The position numbers and the translations under genes are program-made. A DNA stretch of 64,000 nt from Benincasa hispida. Its lineage: Eukaryota > Streptophyta > Magnoliopsida > Cucurbitales > Cucurbitaceae. The stretch is taken from positions 7,775,182 to 7,839,181 of the forward strand of contig NC_052357.1 of assembly GCF_009727055.1 (NCBI RefSeq), written 5' to 3'. The notes under the pieces are model-generated. The model did no database searches. It worked only from the letters and a program-made list of their open reading frames with translations, and was not told the DNA's origin. This document shows, in pieces, positions 12,401 through 24,849 of this stretch (positions within the stretch are counted from its first letter, which is position 1; each line of letters begins with the position of its first letter).

Positions 12401-12901
12401 GTGGGGTTTGGTTTGGCATTGTAATTAACAGGTAATTATGGAGAGATGGGATTATGGTCACGTGAAGTTGAGATGGGTAGAGGAGGGGGGGCTGTGAGTT
12501 GTAGTAGTAGTAGTTGTACTGATTATGGGAATAAAGCTGCTAATGCTAATGCTTCTGCTTCTGCTTCTGCATCAACCACTTTTCTTCATGATATGATCAA
12601 TTCCCTCTCTTCCCCTTCTCCTTCTCATCCTTTCCTCCAACATAATTCCTCCTTCAACGACACCGCCAACGCCGCCGCCGCTTTCTCCGCTATGCATCAT
12701 CACACCGCCCCCGTCCCCGCCACTACTGCCCCATCCGCTGTCGGTTCGGGCAGTCGAAGCGACGGTTTAACCAGAGATTTCTTGGGACTTCGCCCTCTTT
12801 CTCATGGAGATATTCTAAGCCTTACTGGTTTTGGAAATTGCATTGTTCCTAATAATTCCTCCAATCTTCAGACTCAAATCCAGAAGCCATGGCAGGGTTA
12901 G
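9441..12901 (+). CDS. IDD: INDETERMINATE DOMAIN (IDD) C2H2 zinc-finger transcription factor, four exons
   Basis: The exons join in frame as 9441-9657, 9903-10302, 11160-11641 and 12432-12901, each intron with GT-AG ends. The product is 522 residues. A basic nuclear-signal segment (PPKKKRNLPGNP, about residues 60-72) precedes the ID domain. Finger 1 is about 92-114 (C2H2), finger 2 about 134-164 (long C2H2), finger 3 starts at 169 (C2HC) and finger 4 follows (C-x-C type, RCDCGTLF). The C-terminal half has Asn-rich runs and the two conserved short motifs of the family: SATALLQKAAQMGAT in exon 3 and GLTRDFLGL in exon 4. These motifs and the exon layout fit the IDD4/5/7 group, nuclear DNA-binding regulators that act with GRAS proteins such as SCARECROW and DELLAs (family knowledge). 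The start is the first of three consecutive ATGs; which one is used cannot be told. The exact Arabidopsis counterpart is uncertain. Confidence 0.95.
10645..11000. repeat. Inverted-repeat element inside IDD intron 2
   Basis: The two halves are imperfect inverted repeats. The left side (TTTCATTTCAATTTGGTCATTACG region) matches the reverse complement of the right side (GAGACTAAATTGAAATCAAA region). It resembles the element at 4933-5426. The insertion accounts for much of the 857-bp second intron and does not disturb the splice sites. Confidence 0.55.
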
Positions 12902-14580
12902 ATTCGTAAATTACCTTTTTTTTTTTTTTGCCTTATGTAAGTTTTTCTCAAAGAAATGGGGAAAATATGTATTAATTGATCTCATTATAAGAGATGAAGA
13001 ACATTTTTAATTTTCTCATGTTGTCTTTTTTTTTCTTTTTTTCTTTTTTTTTACGTAAAATACTTTATGGAATGTACTTCAACATTTTGTAAGCTAATTA
13101 TTATGAATTTTCTTTTATATGAGAATAATATTTTAATATATGATCTTCATCTTATAAGCTGATTGTATAGATATGTTACGAACCATTTTTTTAAGGTGGT
13201 AATATTGGATATATTTTAATTAGATCGATAGGGTTGTTAATTTCAGAATATTTTGTTTAATTTAGAATTATAGCCTGCTAATTTTCTCATTTTTTGAGTT
13301 TTGAAAATTAATTTTGAATTCTTAATTGAAAAGGTTGTAATTTTAAATAGAGTTTAAAATTGTTTTCTGAAAAGTAGAATATGAAGCAAAAGGTTTACGA
13401 TCAAGAAAATAGGCAAACGCTTAAAACTAGAAAATTAGATTAAAAAATGGTTGTCAAATAAAAATTTGAATTATAACGAGATCAATTGGGTTAAACTCTT
13501 TTTAAGTTTTTTGTTTTCTTAATTAAACATTTGAATTTTTAGTCAAATTTCAAAACAGAATAAATTATCACAACTTCGTTTTTTATGTTTTAAAACACTC
13601 AAAAAAATAATACAACAACAAAAAAAGAAATCAATAAGGGGTAGTAACGGTTTATATATAAGTTTAACTTTGAAAAATAAAAAACCATATATTTATCGAT
13701 TGGGACCTTAATATTTCACGTACAATCTTTTTTTATTATTGATATCGTTCTCATCTCGTATGTTCATTTTCGTGTTATCGAGATGGTAAAGAATATTGAC
13801 TCAAACCTACATGTTGCTAATTTCTTTGGATAAAAATGTATATATATATATATATATATATATAGATCATCTTCTTATTCAAGTTATATATCATCTTTCT
13901 CAAATTAAACCTAAGAAACAAAACCCTTATCATAGGATTATATATAATGTAACCTTTAAGAGATTTTGATGGAAAGAAAAAAAGAAATATGAGCAAATTT
14001 ATTGGCATTGAGATAAAAGAGATATAGAAGAAGACATTTCAACGACTAAATGAGAGAAAGAATGCAAAGAATACCAAATATAATCACCCACATGGAAAAT
14101 GCGTAAATAAATGATAATTATACTTTAGTAATTTCTTCATGAAGTGGGATTAAATTTATTGATTACTATTTAATTAATTGATTTTTGTTTTACATTTTCA
14201 ATCATTGAAAAATGTTATGGTCTCTCCTTGTTTGTCCTCGTTCATGTGTAGGGTCATTATTTTTTATTTTCTATTTTGTTTTTTTTTAAACTATTTCTAA
14301 TTATAATCAATAATACATTTTTGGTTTTATTTGTAGCATGTGAAATATTTGCTTTCATTTTCATTTCAAAAGATTTTGGAAAATGTGAAATATATATATA
14401 ACTTACCTACCTTGAACAATATAACATAAAAATGATTGAAGTCTATTAAAAGATAAATAAAATGTCAATGAAGGGTACTTACGTTACATTTATTTAACTT
14501 ATGTTTTCTATATCACATTTATTTATTGTTTCATTTGTAAACTTTTTTATTTTGTTCTATTATTTTAACACTATATAGAT

Positions 14581-14700
14581 GCATGCGGTTGCCTCGGGGG
14601 TAAAGTGTGAAGACCTTCGTATCCTCTAGATCTTCGATTCGATCCCTCTAGGTTGTTCAAAAATTATTTGATCACTATTTCTCGTAATATTCACATCATG
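14581..14700 (+). repeat. Possible tRNA-derived SINE fragment
   Basis: GATTCGATCCC at about 14636-14646 resembles the polymerase III B box (GGTTCGANNCC), and GGGGGTAAAGTGTGA lies about 40 bases before it, where an A box would be. The spacing suits a tRNA-related promoter. There is no cloverleaf and no clear A-rich tail, so it is not a tRNA gene; a SINE remnant is the best explanation. Confidence 0.35.
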
Positions 14701-15529
14701 GTGGGTTCTCTTAGCGTTTTCAATCAAAAATAGTTTTAATATTTCATTGATATATTAAAATAAAAAAAGAAGAAAAAGAAAGATAGATAGAGGTTCCTTA
14801 TATTTGAATTAATGTTCTTTGAATTAATGTTATTGATCAACATGATATATTAACATGCCATGTATATGCCCATGAGAGAGAGAGAGAGATTGTTTTACAA
14901 TGAAGAAAATAACCTCATAAGGATTGCTTAATAATAAAGTAAATAAAGATGTGAAATATAAGTCTATTTACTTATGGTTTAATTTGACATTGTAATTTAA
15001 AAAAAAAAAAAAAAATCTGTCTTTAGCAAATTAGTAATAATGTACAATTTACACCATTTTGCACCCTCTTCTTCTATTATATTACCATCCACATCATCAC
15101 ATCTCTCTCTCACCCAATCTTTTTTTTTTAAAAAAAATAATATTTATATTTTTTTACCAGTTAAAATCATATATTCTTGGAAGATTGAATCCTCTACATT
15201 CACATTTTTTTAACTCTAAAAAATCTCAAGAAATTGGAGGCTCAATCCTCTAACCCATCGTTGAGGTATGTAATATATATATATATACACCAAGCAAATT
15301 TCAAGGTAGTCATCTAAGAATTTTAGATGAAAAAGGAATTAAAAGCCCTTCTTCTTAGTATGTGTATTTACATTTGCATGGTCAATAATTTTAAAAAATA
15401 TTTGACATTTTGAAAGGGAAAAAGGTGGCATTTTTCTCCTCTATACTAATAGAATTTTGCATTTATGAAAATATCACTGTAGTCTATAGTGACTTTTTTT
15501 ATTATATACTATTTCTATTCACATGCCTC

Positions 15530-15612
15530 TCTGAATTCACATGTCTGTCTCCATCTCTCTCTGACCTTGAAAACAATCTCTCTCTCTCTCTCTCTGACCT
15601 TGAAAACAATGC
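15530..15612. repeat. Short tandem duplication in a CT-rich tract
   Basis: The unit TCTGACCTTGAAAACAAT occurs twice (about 15559-15577 and 15593-15610), separated by a pure (TC)n run. A pair of ATTCACATG(C/T)CT segments lies just upstream. Replication slippage in the (TC)n tract is the likely cause. Confidence 0.7.
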
Positions 15613-16542
15613 CCTTTCTCTCTCATCCTTAAAAAGTAATTGATAGAAGGGGGGGGAAAAAAAAGAAAAAGAAAAAAGAAATGATGATGATGAAATAGAG
15701 GGACAGATGGTGGGATAATGGGCTGGGCTGGGCTGAGATGGCCCAACAATTGCACAGTTCCCAAACCCAAATGTTCTTGTCCTTACTTGTCTTGGTGCTT
15801 TGTCTGCTCCTCTTTTTCTTTTTTGTCTCCCAGGTTTTTTAATTTCAATATTTCCCCAACAAATATATAAATGCATAAAAGCTGAATTGGGTTTGTTTTG
15901 TTTTCTTTGTTTTCTAGTTTCTAGTTTTCTTTATGGTACACAAACACAATCCTCCAAAAACTAGTTGACTTCAATCATTCTTCCCCACCTTTGCCTTTAT
16001 GTTAATCATTTTGCCTTTTCTCTTTGATTCTTCAAATTCCTCATCTGGGAGAAAAGGAAACCCGATTGCCAATTCAAAGTTTCAAACCAAGAAATACAAT
16101 CCTTCTCATCATTTTCTTTAAACTTTTTCTTTTCTCAGCATCCAAACAACACCATAAAACACAAAACAGACATTCCCTTCTGATAAAGAAAAATGAATCA
16201 CATGTCTCAACCTTGTACCCCCTCCTTCCTAACGACATTATTAAAATTGTCAATGAAATGCAGAAACAATGACGTTAAAAAACATTCCATGTATAATAGT
16301 GCGATGGAACCGTACGACAATGTGACAAAAAATTCCATCCGGTAAGATAAAATAAATCTGGCCAGTTCATATTATTTCAGCACCATGGCTTTGGCTGAAG
16401 CCTCCAGGATTGGGGGTTTATACATTAGATCTTTCCCTACCAAAATTACAAAAGAGGGTGTAAAAAATTAAAAAGACAAAAAGACAAAATGTCCCAAAAA
16501 CATAATTGGGATTTGTTGTTTGTTAGAGTGAGAAGGTGCAGT

Positions 16543-16746
16543 TCATTTCGGAGAGTGTTTATTAGAATCCTCCTTCTGGTCTTGTTTTGATCCTGCCAAA
16601 GCTGCAGTTGCTGCTGCTGTCATGGCAGCTGTGGCTGCACCTAACTTTGCACCACCAGCAGCTTTCATTGCACCAGCAATTTTAGCAAACGCTGCAATTC
16701 CTCCAACAAGTACAGCTCGCAACGCAACAGTTGGTTTTACTGCCAT
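16543..16746 (-). CDS. Small Ala/Gly-rich protein of 67 residues, function unknown
   Basis: This is a complete single-exon frame read on the minus strand. It opens MAVKPTVALRAVLVGG, continues with a mildly hydrophobic Ala/Gly/Met-rich centre (about residues 10-52), and ends in a short charged tail (KQDQKEDSNKHSPK). The centre could be an amphipathic or weak membrane segment; no signal peptide is convincing. In the coding direction a CAAACTGCAG acceptor-like site lies about 25 bases before the ATG, and a CT-rich exon-like block with a donor (CATTG then GTAAAT, donor at 20515-20514) lies about 3.7 kb upstream. A 5' UTR intron is therefore likely. Biased composition would allow a chance frame, but the clean start context, ordered basic-hydrophobic-charged layout and upstream splice signals favour a real gene. 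I do not recognise a named family. Confidence 0.6.
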   Translation of the reverse strand: MAVKPTVALRAVLVGGIAAFAKIAGAMKAAGGAKLGAATAAMTAAATAALAGSKQDQKEDSNKHSPK

Positions 16747-16967
16747 GTTTTTTGGTTTTGGGTTTATCTGCAGTTTGAACAGTTGAAATCCTTAGGGATA
16801 ATTAAACATTATGAAGTGATAGAAAATGGGTATCTAATACTGCTAGAGTACATGGTACTACTCTTGGAATTCAGATGGCGTGTTTCTGAGTCTGACAGAA
16901 GTGTGTAAATCAATTAATATTCTGCAACAATTATAATTATTCTTATGTAGAAAATCTCTCGCCGATT

Positions 16968-17219
16968 AGGGGTGAGCATGATAGACCGACCGAACCGAAG
17001 ATGTCGGTCGAAAAAGATGAAGGGCTCAGTCGGTGTCGGTTTGAGAAAAATCCAAATTGATAATTTTTTTAAAAAAAGAAATCAAGAATAAAACCGACCG
17101 ACGGCCAATTTATACTCTTCGACAGTCGAGATCGGTTTGAACATTTACTAAATCGACCATAGTCGGTTCGGTGACAGTTTGGTCGGAAAACCTACTCCGA
17201 CTGACCACTGCACACCCCT
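16968..17219. mobile_element. hAT-type MITE
   Basis: The left end AGGGGTGAGCA (16968-16978) and the right end TGCACACCCCT (17209-17219) are inverted repeats matching at 10 of 11 bases and are of the hAT A/TAGGGGTG type. The 252-bp interior has repeated CCGACCGA/TCGGTCGG motifs and no reading frame. The flanking octamers CGCCGATT and CCCCCAAT match only at 5 of 8, so the target duplication has decayed or the ends are shifted. Confidence 0.65.
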
Positions 17220-18319
17220 CCCCCAATTAATATAATGTTCAACAACAAACGATATCAAATCTGTCTCAACAATTTTTTTCATTACAAAACTTTACTTTCA
17301 TTCAGAAGTAAACACATGCACACATAAAACAAAATCTGTTTCAACAAATAACTAGAAATCTTTATATATTTTGCCACAGTTTTTATAACTACGGTATTGA
17401 ATATTGATGCCCCATGTATGCTCATGAGTCATGACCCATGTCCTAACTTTCATTGAGGATCTTCCCATCCCAAGCCCACTCCTAGGAGCAAAAAATGAGC
17501 CTACCATTTGTTTTTTTTTTTTTAATTCTAATAAGTTTATTTATTTTGTTATTTTTTTTTTTTTTTGAGTGTTTTCAAAATCCTAGCCAAGTGTTGAAAA
17601 CTTATCCAAAAAATAGTTAGCTACGAATGAAGTGTTTGGATTAATCCACTAACAAAGAGAAATCTTAAATAGTTCCACTAATTACAATTTCAAATTTAAT
17701 TTAATTCAAATTTTCAACTTAATTAAATCAAATTAAAATTCAATTTCTGAAATTGAATTTCCTAATTTGAAATTGATTTAATTACAAATTTGGTCCTTGA
17801 ACAACCAAGGTTGTGATTTAGAAAACAAACAAGTCAAGTTTTGGGGAAAAAAAGTTTTTAGAAACTTGTTTTTGTTTTTTGTATTTAGCTATGAATCACG
17901 TGTTTCTTTAGAAAATACGAACACGTCTGTATAGAACTATGAGAAGACAAGTACAATTTTTAAATAACCAAATGGTAATCACACGTACCTTAGTTATTAA
18001 ATTTTGGTCAAACTACAAATTTGAACAAGGTTGTGATTAACTAGCTCTAGAATTTTAAAGTCTCTTTTAGGTGCCCAAATACTCGATGTTATGTCTAATA
18101 AGTCCTTTAAGAAATCTATTTGACTTATAGTTGTAAATACTGAGATTTATTAGATACTAAATGAAAGTCTGATGGCTTGCAATACACTTTTTATAGGCCC
18201 TATTAAATAATCATTTGTTTTTTGGTATGGTTTTTTAAAATCAAGCTTATGAACATCATTACCACCTATTTGTTTCTTTGTTTTGTTATATACTTCTCCA
18301 AAGTGTTTTCAAAATTCAT

Positions 18320-18400
18320 TCCAAGCATAGCTCAATGGATAAGTCATAAGACACAACATCTTAATGGTCGATGGTCTGACCTTCCACTCCCACGATTGTT
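18320..18400 (+). repeat. tRNA-derived SINE-like fragment
   Basis: TAGCTCAATGGATAAG (about 18328-18343) closely resembles a tRNA A box region, and GGTCTGACCTTCC (about 18373-18385) sits where a degenerate B box would be. No acceptor stem or cloverleaf can be drawn. It is best read as the head of a decayed SINE lying in the proposed intron. Confidence 0.45.
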
Positions 18401-20720
18401 CAGGAAAAAAAAGTTGTGTTCATTTTTGGAATACGGTTAAGAATTCAAATGTTTACTTAGGAAGAATGAAAATTATTTTAAAGAAATAGTGAGAGAATAA
18501 ACACTATTTGAAAACCAAAAATCAAATTATTACCAAATGGGGTCTTACTTATAAGATGCCTTTTAAAATCCAAAGACCTATTGGACACAAATTTAAAAGT
18601 TTAGAGACGTGACAGACACTACATAAAGTTTTAGGATTTATTAGAAACACCATTAGAACTCAAGGGTACAATTGTGTAACCTATAAAACAGATCCCGTTC
18701 AAGTAATCTATTCAAGATAAAGTAGTAATTTAGAAACACCATTGAAAATTTAGAAATCTATTCGATACTATGAATAAAGTAGTAATTTAACCTTAATCAC
18801 CTAGGGCTTGAATCCCCGGACAGTTGAAAGTATCTCCAAAGTTCCAAACATCTCAAAACTAAACCATTGACAATACTAGTATACCTGGCGAAGCCCTCAT
18901 CTAACTAAGTGATACTAGTTTAGGAGTTCAAATACCAATTCTAGTAACATTGGCAATCACATTGGCAATCACATTTTCAAGCGCTCCAATTCTGATCTAA
19001 TTGCCCTCCTGAACATGTCATTATGATAAGACCACCAGAAAGTCTTTCATTCTCTAATAGTGCAATGAGAATGTTGTTTATTCTCTAAATCATGCCCTAA
19101 AATATTGACAAGTCATACCATAGTGAGACACATCCAGTACGTAACAAGAATGCCTAAATCAGTATGCTTCCACTTGTGTTGAGTCCTTGACAATTTAACT
19201 GTTAATTTCACTATATATCTAACTATTGATTGACCCTTTTCATAGATTAAAATGCAAGTTAACAAGATTAAATAAGTCATTAGTTTCTTCATTCTCAACA
19301 ACCATCCACTGATCCACATCAACAATAAGTATTTGCTAATAAAACACAGAAAGAAAAAATATAGCTTTCATAGTCCAGTCTCAAAAGAAAGAGGAGGAGG
19401 GGGAGGGAGAAGAAAGTACCAAATAGAAGAACTGTTCCGTTTCTGTCAAATACTTAGCTTACAGCAGCTGGTCTCCCAAAAAATAGACTTCAGAAGACTT
19501 TTGCACACAGTATATTCCCTCAAGTTGGAAGCCAGCCCTCTAGGGAAACGGTGAGATTATGAAATTAACACTTGAAAAAAAGCAAATCTGCTCTAAATAT
19601 TATAGAAACGAACCCCAAATTTTCAATTAGGAACAAACATCTTAAGAATTGAAAGCCTGAAATTCCTTATCTTATCTAAGCCATTAGGTGTAAATTTCGC
19701 AGAAGGAAAACAGGGAGAGAACGGAGAAGAATTCAAGAAATAATTCCATCATTCGTTTCCACATAGAAGCCACAAAATAAAGGGTGGAAGACCAATGTTA
19801 GAACTACAAAGTACCCTAATCAAACATTATGTCAACTAGCACTTACGGCCGCGTTTTCACATGGTCGAAAAGTCTGTAATCAAACAAAAAGCAGAGAGGA
19901 ACAGAAATGAAGAAGTGTTCTCCCACGAAATCCACAAGGAGAGTGCATAAAATGAACACAGGGTGTTAAATATATAGCTACAGGATTAAATCTAGCCCAT
20001 CAGTTCAAGGTCTCAGATTTGTGGTGAGTCTTCAAACCTCTATAATGTAATTTTTTCTCCGATTAATATATATTTTCTTCCAGGAAGATTTTCTCCCCAA
20101 TTAATATAGATTTCTTTCACTAAGATTTCCACACATTTTCAAACCTAGAAATGGAAGGATCGAAGGGTAATCATTCAAAATCAATTTAATATTCTGTTTA
20201 AAATATCATAACATAAATGATTTTAACCCCTTCAAAATCACTCCACCCTAAATTAATAATAACTCACTTCAATGTTTCCAGTCTCGAAGATGCTTTCCAA
20301 GATTTTGATTCCCATTTTTCTAATCCGCAATCCATATATCCGTATTCAGCACGACAATCATGAGAATTTGACAAGAAACCCGAATAAAGAATGCGGCGAC
20401 AGACAAAACAGAACAGCTAAAAAGGGCTATAGCTACCAGCTAAGTTGAAATTTGGAAAGAGAAATCACTCAGTTGATAACAAATTAAGATCTGAAAAATG
20501 GGGAAACATATTTACCAATGCTACGTTAATCCGCGGGAGCGAAGAAGATGGATTGAAATCAAGATCAGAACGCGAGCAAGTAGAAACAAAGAAAGAAAAT
20601 CTGGGATTGGATAGAAAAACAGAAAACAGGGATCAGAAAGGGAATGATAATAAGAAAAGAGAAATGGAGAAGATTTGAGTGAGAAACCTGAGCCTGAGGT
20701 GAGAACCTGGGGAAGACCGA

Positions 20721-21554
20721 TTACCACGGGCAGGGAAGGTTTTTTTATTTTTTATTTTTTATTTCTCTAATTATAAAAGAATATCCTTCAAAGTTGGGAG
20801 AAATAGCCTTAGAAATATATACACTTTTCACAAATAACCTTTTTCTTTTTCTTTTTTTTCCAATCGATTTACTAGGTCTTTCGATGACATCTCGGTCAGA
20901 ATTGATATCGAGATTAATAATATAAGATTTTTCACTTTTGTATTTTTGTTGGATATGTTTGAACTATCAATTTTACATTTCCTTTGAAACAATTTATTAT
21001 TTGCTTCTTTTTCTAATTTTGAAAATCAAATAGTTATCTTACTCCTCCATCTTGTTGTGAGAGAAGTAGAAAATTTTGAAAATGAAAGCAAAGTTGTAGA
21101 AAAAGAATTAAAAGTTTTACATTGACATCGATATCGATTAGACAATAATGACATCAGAACTACCTATAAAAACAATTATTCGACATTATTTATGAAGGGT
21201 GAAAAACTTTTCGTAATATTTCAGCTCATTAACCTTAAAATTTAACTATTAAAATTTTATCCTTATTCTTTCAACCATCAATCTTTTATAAATATTTAAA
21301 AACTAGTTTTTTTAATTTAAAAAAAAAATGTTAGGACAAAATGGGCATTTTTATTTCCTTTTTAAGATTCTTGCCTTAGAAAAGGGGTTTATAGTCTCTG
21401 TGAAGTTTTTTATTTTTTTATTTTTCTTTTTTGTTTCATTTTTTTAAAGTTCAATTAACGTGAGTGATTTGAACATCAACCTTTTAATCAAGGGTATGTG
21501 AATATTTGTCTTGACCTATTAATTACCTATTATCTTCTTTTAATTTATTTATAT

Positions 21555-21594
<40 letters not shown>

Positions 21595-22701
21595 CAATCC
21601 AGGGGAAGTCTATGGGCTGGCCATTAACCTACTTGACTAAAAAAAAGTGTCGGAAGCTATTGGGCTTGGGGCTTAGGTTGCGTGCGAAAAAACAACTCTT
21701 GTACTCTACCTCAATCTCAATTGTGTGCGATTTGATAAATATATTGATAAATATTATAAATATTATAATATAGGTGTAATTTAGGTATCTATGTTTAATG
21801 TCATAAAAGATGTCATTCTCCCATCACAGTATTTGTCTTACTACATGTTATCTGTGTGTCTTATAGATGAAAATTAGAGAAATTCCTATTTCATAATTGC
21901 AATTTTAGTTGTTTAGTTGTTTTATTTTATTTTATTTATATATTTTATATTTCCTCGGTATTATTGTTCTTGTGTATCTCATTTTACAAAAGTTAATACC
22001 ACTAGTATTTTTGAACCACTAAAAATAAACTACATCAAGGAAATGTGGAAAAAGCAAAGAAAACAAACAAATAAATCACTCTACCTCAATCCTAATTGTG
22101 AATAAGGAAAAAGCTTTCTATGAAGTCTTATGGTTCTTTAAAAAAAAAAATAGTAGAATTGCTCTCAAACTCATTTATTTATATTAGTCTATTTCTATTA
22201 TAATTCAATTCCACTAACATTTTTAAACTATTATCACTAGTTACAAAAAGACCTCGTTTTAGAGAAAAAGGAAATTTGGAATATTAACAGAAAAAGAAAT
22301 TTTTTTAAAAGAAGAAGAAGAAGAAGAAGAAGGGAAAAAATCAGTTAAAAGAAATCTCCCATTTTGCAGAATTATCGTTCCCCATGTAACTAAAATTAGT
22401 AAAGATTGTTAAGCATTTGATATCCATTCATTATCTAAAAGCAAAGAGAAAAAATAGGAAAAACAAGAAACAACTCAACACACAAACACATTAACATAAA
22501 CAAAACACAGAGAAAAGGAAATCCCTAAAAACTAATCGCACCCAACCCCACCAAAAAAAAAATAATAATAATATTAATAATATATCGAAAAATAAGCAAA
22601 AGCAAAGAACAAAATCCGCTTCCCCCCATCCCCGCCGGAGCCGCACCCGCTCTCTCAATACCTTCCATCTTCAACAACATCTCTTAACCCTTAACCCTCA
22701 A
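20721..22701. other. Intergenic region between divergent promoters, with a 34-base poly(A) run
   Basis: This lies between the inferred start of the small minus-strand transcript (about 20720) and the LBD start codon (22702). It holds a 34-base A run at 21559-21592, TGGGCT/GGCCA site-II-like boxes near 21610-21670, a (GAA)n run at 22311-22332 and an A-rich stretch before the LBD gene. TAACCCTTAACCCTC directly before the LBD start resembles a telo-box. The 62-residue frame at 21917-22105 has no recognisable feature. Confidence 0.5.
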
Positions 22702-24638
22702 ATGAGCCCCATCAATCACCACCACCAACATTTCTCCAAATCCACCACCTCCTCCCCCGTCACAACCACCACTTCCACCACCACCACCCAAGCCTGCGCC
22801 GCCTGTAAGTACCAACGCCGTAAGTGCGCTCCCGATTGTATTCTCGCCCCTTATTTCCCTCACGATCGCCAACGTCAATTCTTAAACGCTCATAAACTCT
22901 TCGGCGTTAGCAATATTACTAAAATTATCAAAAATCTCGATCCCTTTGAGAAGGAAGAAGCAATGCGTACCATTATTTTTCAATCCGATGTTCGATCTAT
23001 TGATCCTGTTGGTGGATGTTATCGGATTATTCGGGACCTTCAACGCCAAATTGAATATAGCAAAGCGGAGCTTGAGATCGTGCTTCATCAATTGGCGATT
23101 TGTAAGCAGCAGGCCGCTGCTGCTGCGGCTGCTGCGGCTGCCGCGGCCATTCTGGAGGCCGATCCGATGAGTGGATACGGCGGAATTGAGCATCAATTTG
23201 TGGAAGGATATGAAGGGGAAGGGTTTGTGGTTGGGGAAAATGAGAATGGAGAGAGTTTGGAAGATCAGGATGTGGAGGTTTGGGGAATTCAAGATTCCTG
23301 TTCTTCCTTGCAATTGAAACAAGCCGGCTCTGTTCATGATTTTCATGATATCAAGATCGATTCTAATAATCATCATCATCAACATCAAGAACTTCTTAAA
23401 TTTCAACACGATCATCATCACGATCTGGTTCATCAGAGGTCAGTATAAAACTATAAATCCCTCCCTTTTTTCCCTTGCATGGCACCAATATTATAAATTT
23501 TTTTTTTTTCAATTACAATATTTAATTTATTCTGTCCTTCATAGATTTGATAAAGAATATTTGATCACACAGAAGAAAATGAAAAGAAAAAAAAAATTGT
23601 TGCTAATATTTTTAATTGAATTGCAATTGCGAAATAAGTTTTCTTCATCTATATTATTATTATGATAATTCTATCGTTTTTTTTTTTTTTTTGAAAGGAT
23701 TATTTTATCGTATTAATTCTCGAAGCATTTTAAATTTTTATGATTGGTTACATTTGGCGCCAAACCACTTTATTATTTTAATATTTTCTTACAAATAACA
23801 TATACCGAACTCTTACATTGAAGCTTGACCCAAAAAGATAATCCAATAAGGGCCTTAAATTCCTTTATGGGCCCAGCCCAATCCTTTGCTTTGATCAAGC
23901 CCAATGGGCCAAGGAACCCAAGGACAAATTATGAGAGGCAAGCTACAAGCCTTTTTTCTTTTTTTGGCTAAACTGCAAAAAGTATCAACTTTGCCCTTTG
24001 TTGAAAAATATCTAGTCTTTTAAAAGATATTATCTTTTAAACTTTCGTAAATGTTTCAAAATTACTAGATAATTGAGATTTGGAATAGGTGTAGCAATAT
24101 TTTGAGTCCTAATTTTCACCTAACATTCTCACGATTTACAAGGATAATTTTGGAACCCTTATGAAACAAATGGTAAAGTTTAGTAATATATTTCTTGTCT
24201 TCTTAATATCTGCTGTAATGTCAAAAGTCACTTCTCCCAAAGCCCTTTTAGTATTTTCAGAACTGTGAATGCCTATTTTAATTTTCAGAATAGGGTAAAA
24301 AAGAACTTTCACCTGTCCAAAAGTCATTCCAAATCCACATCCAATCCTATGATTTGTTATTAGCATGGACTTTTATTTACATTAAAGAGCCAGATGGATT
24401 AACAATAGATCTGACTAATGGTCAATTTTCAGGCAGAAATGAATTGATGACAAAAATAAACAAGTAAACAGAAAATCTAATTGTTGATTAATTTGAAATG
24501 TGCAGCGAAGAACCTATGCTGAAGATGGACAATGTGATATTGAAAGAAGATTCTGACCCAATACAACAGGCTCAAGATCAAGAACTTAAAGGTGCAGTAG
24601 TAGACACTTTATTTACCTTCCCAACTTGTGATACTTAG
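22702..24638 (+). CDS. LBD: LOB-domain (LBD/ASL) transcription factor, two exons
   Basis: Exon 1 is 22702-23438 and exon 2 is 24506-24638. The CAGAG/GTCAGT donor and TGCAG acceptor join in frame to give 289 residues ending FTFPTCDT. The N-terminal LOB domain shows the zinc-binding block C-x2-C-x6-C-x3-C at Cys32, 35, 42 and 46 (CAACKYQRRKC), the GAS block around FLNAHKLFGVSNITKIIK, and a leucine-zipper-like coiled-coil segment (DLQRQIEYSKAELEIVLHQL), which marks class I. After it come a run of about 13 Ala, an acidic Gly/Glu-rich stretch and a His-rich segment. LBD proteins are nuclear plant-specific regulators of organ boundaries, roots and gametophytes. GVSN in place of the more usual GASN, with the two-exon form, reminds me of the LBD22/LBD27 branch, but I am not sure. 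Read without splicing, exon 1 stops at 23448, giving a 248-residue form if the intron is retained. Confidence 0.93.
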
Positions 24639-24849
24639 CTTCAAGCCAGCCCTTTCTCCTTTTCCACTATAGTAGTTTTCTTTAATTATTTAGTCCATTA
24701 ATGCCTTTGAAGAAGACAATGTGTAAGTCATCTATAAAAGAGAATGGAGTAAAATTTGAATAAATTACCCTTCTCCAACATTCATTTCATGTATTTAGAT
24801 ACTGATATACCACTTCATTAATTGTTCATGTTGTCTTATGGTTTCCATT

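Larger units (their letters stand above)
12902..16542. other. Intergenic DNA between the IDD gene and the small minus-strand gene
   Basis: The first few hundred bases should hold the IDD 3' UTR. The rest is AT-rich with (AT)n at about 13837-13863, (GA)n at about 14875-14889, a SINE-like unit near 14581, and a CT-rich duplicated block at 15530-15612. The frames at 15410-15876 and 16024-16272 are low-complexity Ser/Leu/Phe sequence without recognisable domains. GGCTGGGCTGGGC and GGCCCA near 15721-15745 resemble plant site II promoter boxes, but no gene start could be tied to them. Confidence 0.5.
16747..20720 (-). other. Inferred 5' UTR intron and first exon of the small minus-strand gene
   Basis: No convincing protein-coding sequence lies here. 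Read on the minus strand, about 20720-20516 is a CT-rich block typical of a plant 5' UTR and ends at a GTAAAT donor. The intervening 3.7 kb holds a hAT-type MITE (16968-17219), a SINE-like unit (about 18320) and AT-rich DNA. Other untranslated exons or alternative splice forms could exist in 19.3-20.2 kb. The extent of the transcript is an inference. Confidence 0.4.

Noticed and set aside
16024..16272. 82-residue frame on the plus strand
   Set aside because: No recognisable domain, weak start context and intergenic composition; not enough to support a gene.
18320..18400. tRNA gene
   Set aside because: Only A- and B-box-like sequence is present; no acceptor stem or anticodon arm can be drawn.
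21559..21592. Poly(A) tail of a retroposed gene
   Set aside because: No coding remnant precedes the 34-base A run on either strand; a simple homopolymer expansion is enough.
22946..23170. 74-residue frame on the plus strand over the LBD exon
   Set aside because: An out-of-frame shadow of the LOB domain coding sequence.
22882..23433. 183-residue open frame on the minus strand
   Set aside because: It is the antisense of the LBD coding exon and owes its length to that exon's composition; it has no domain.
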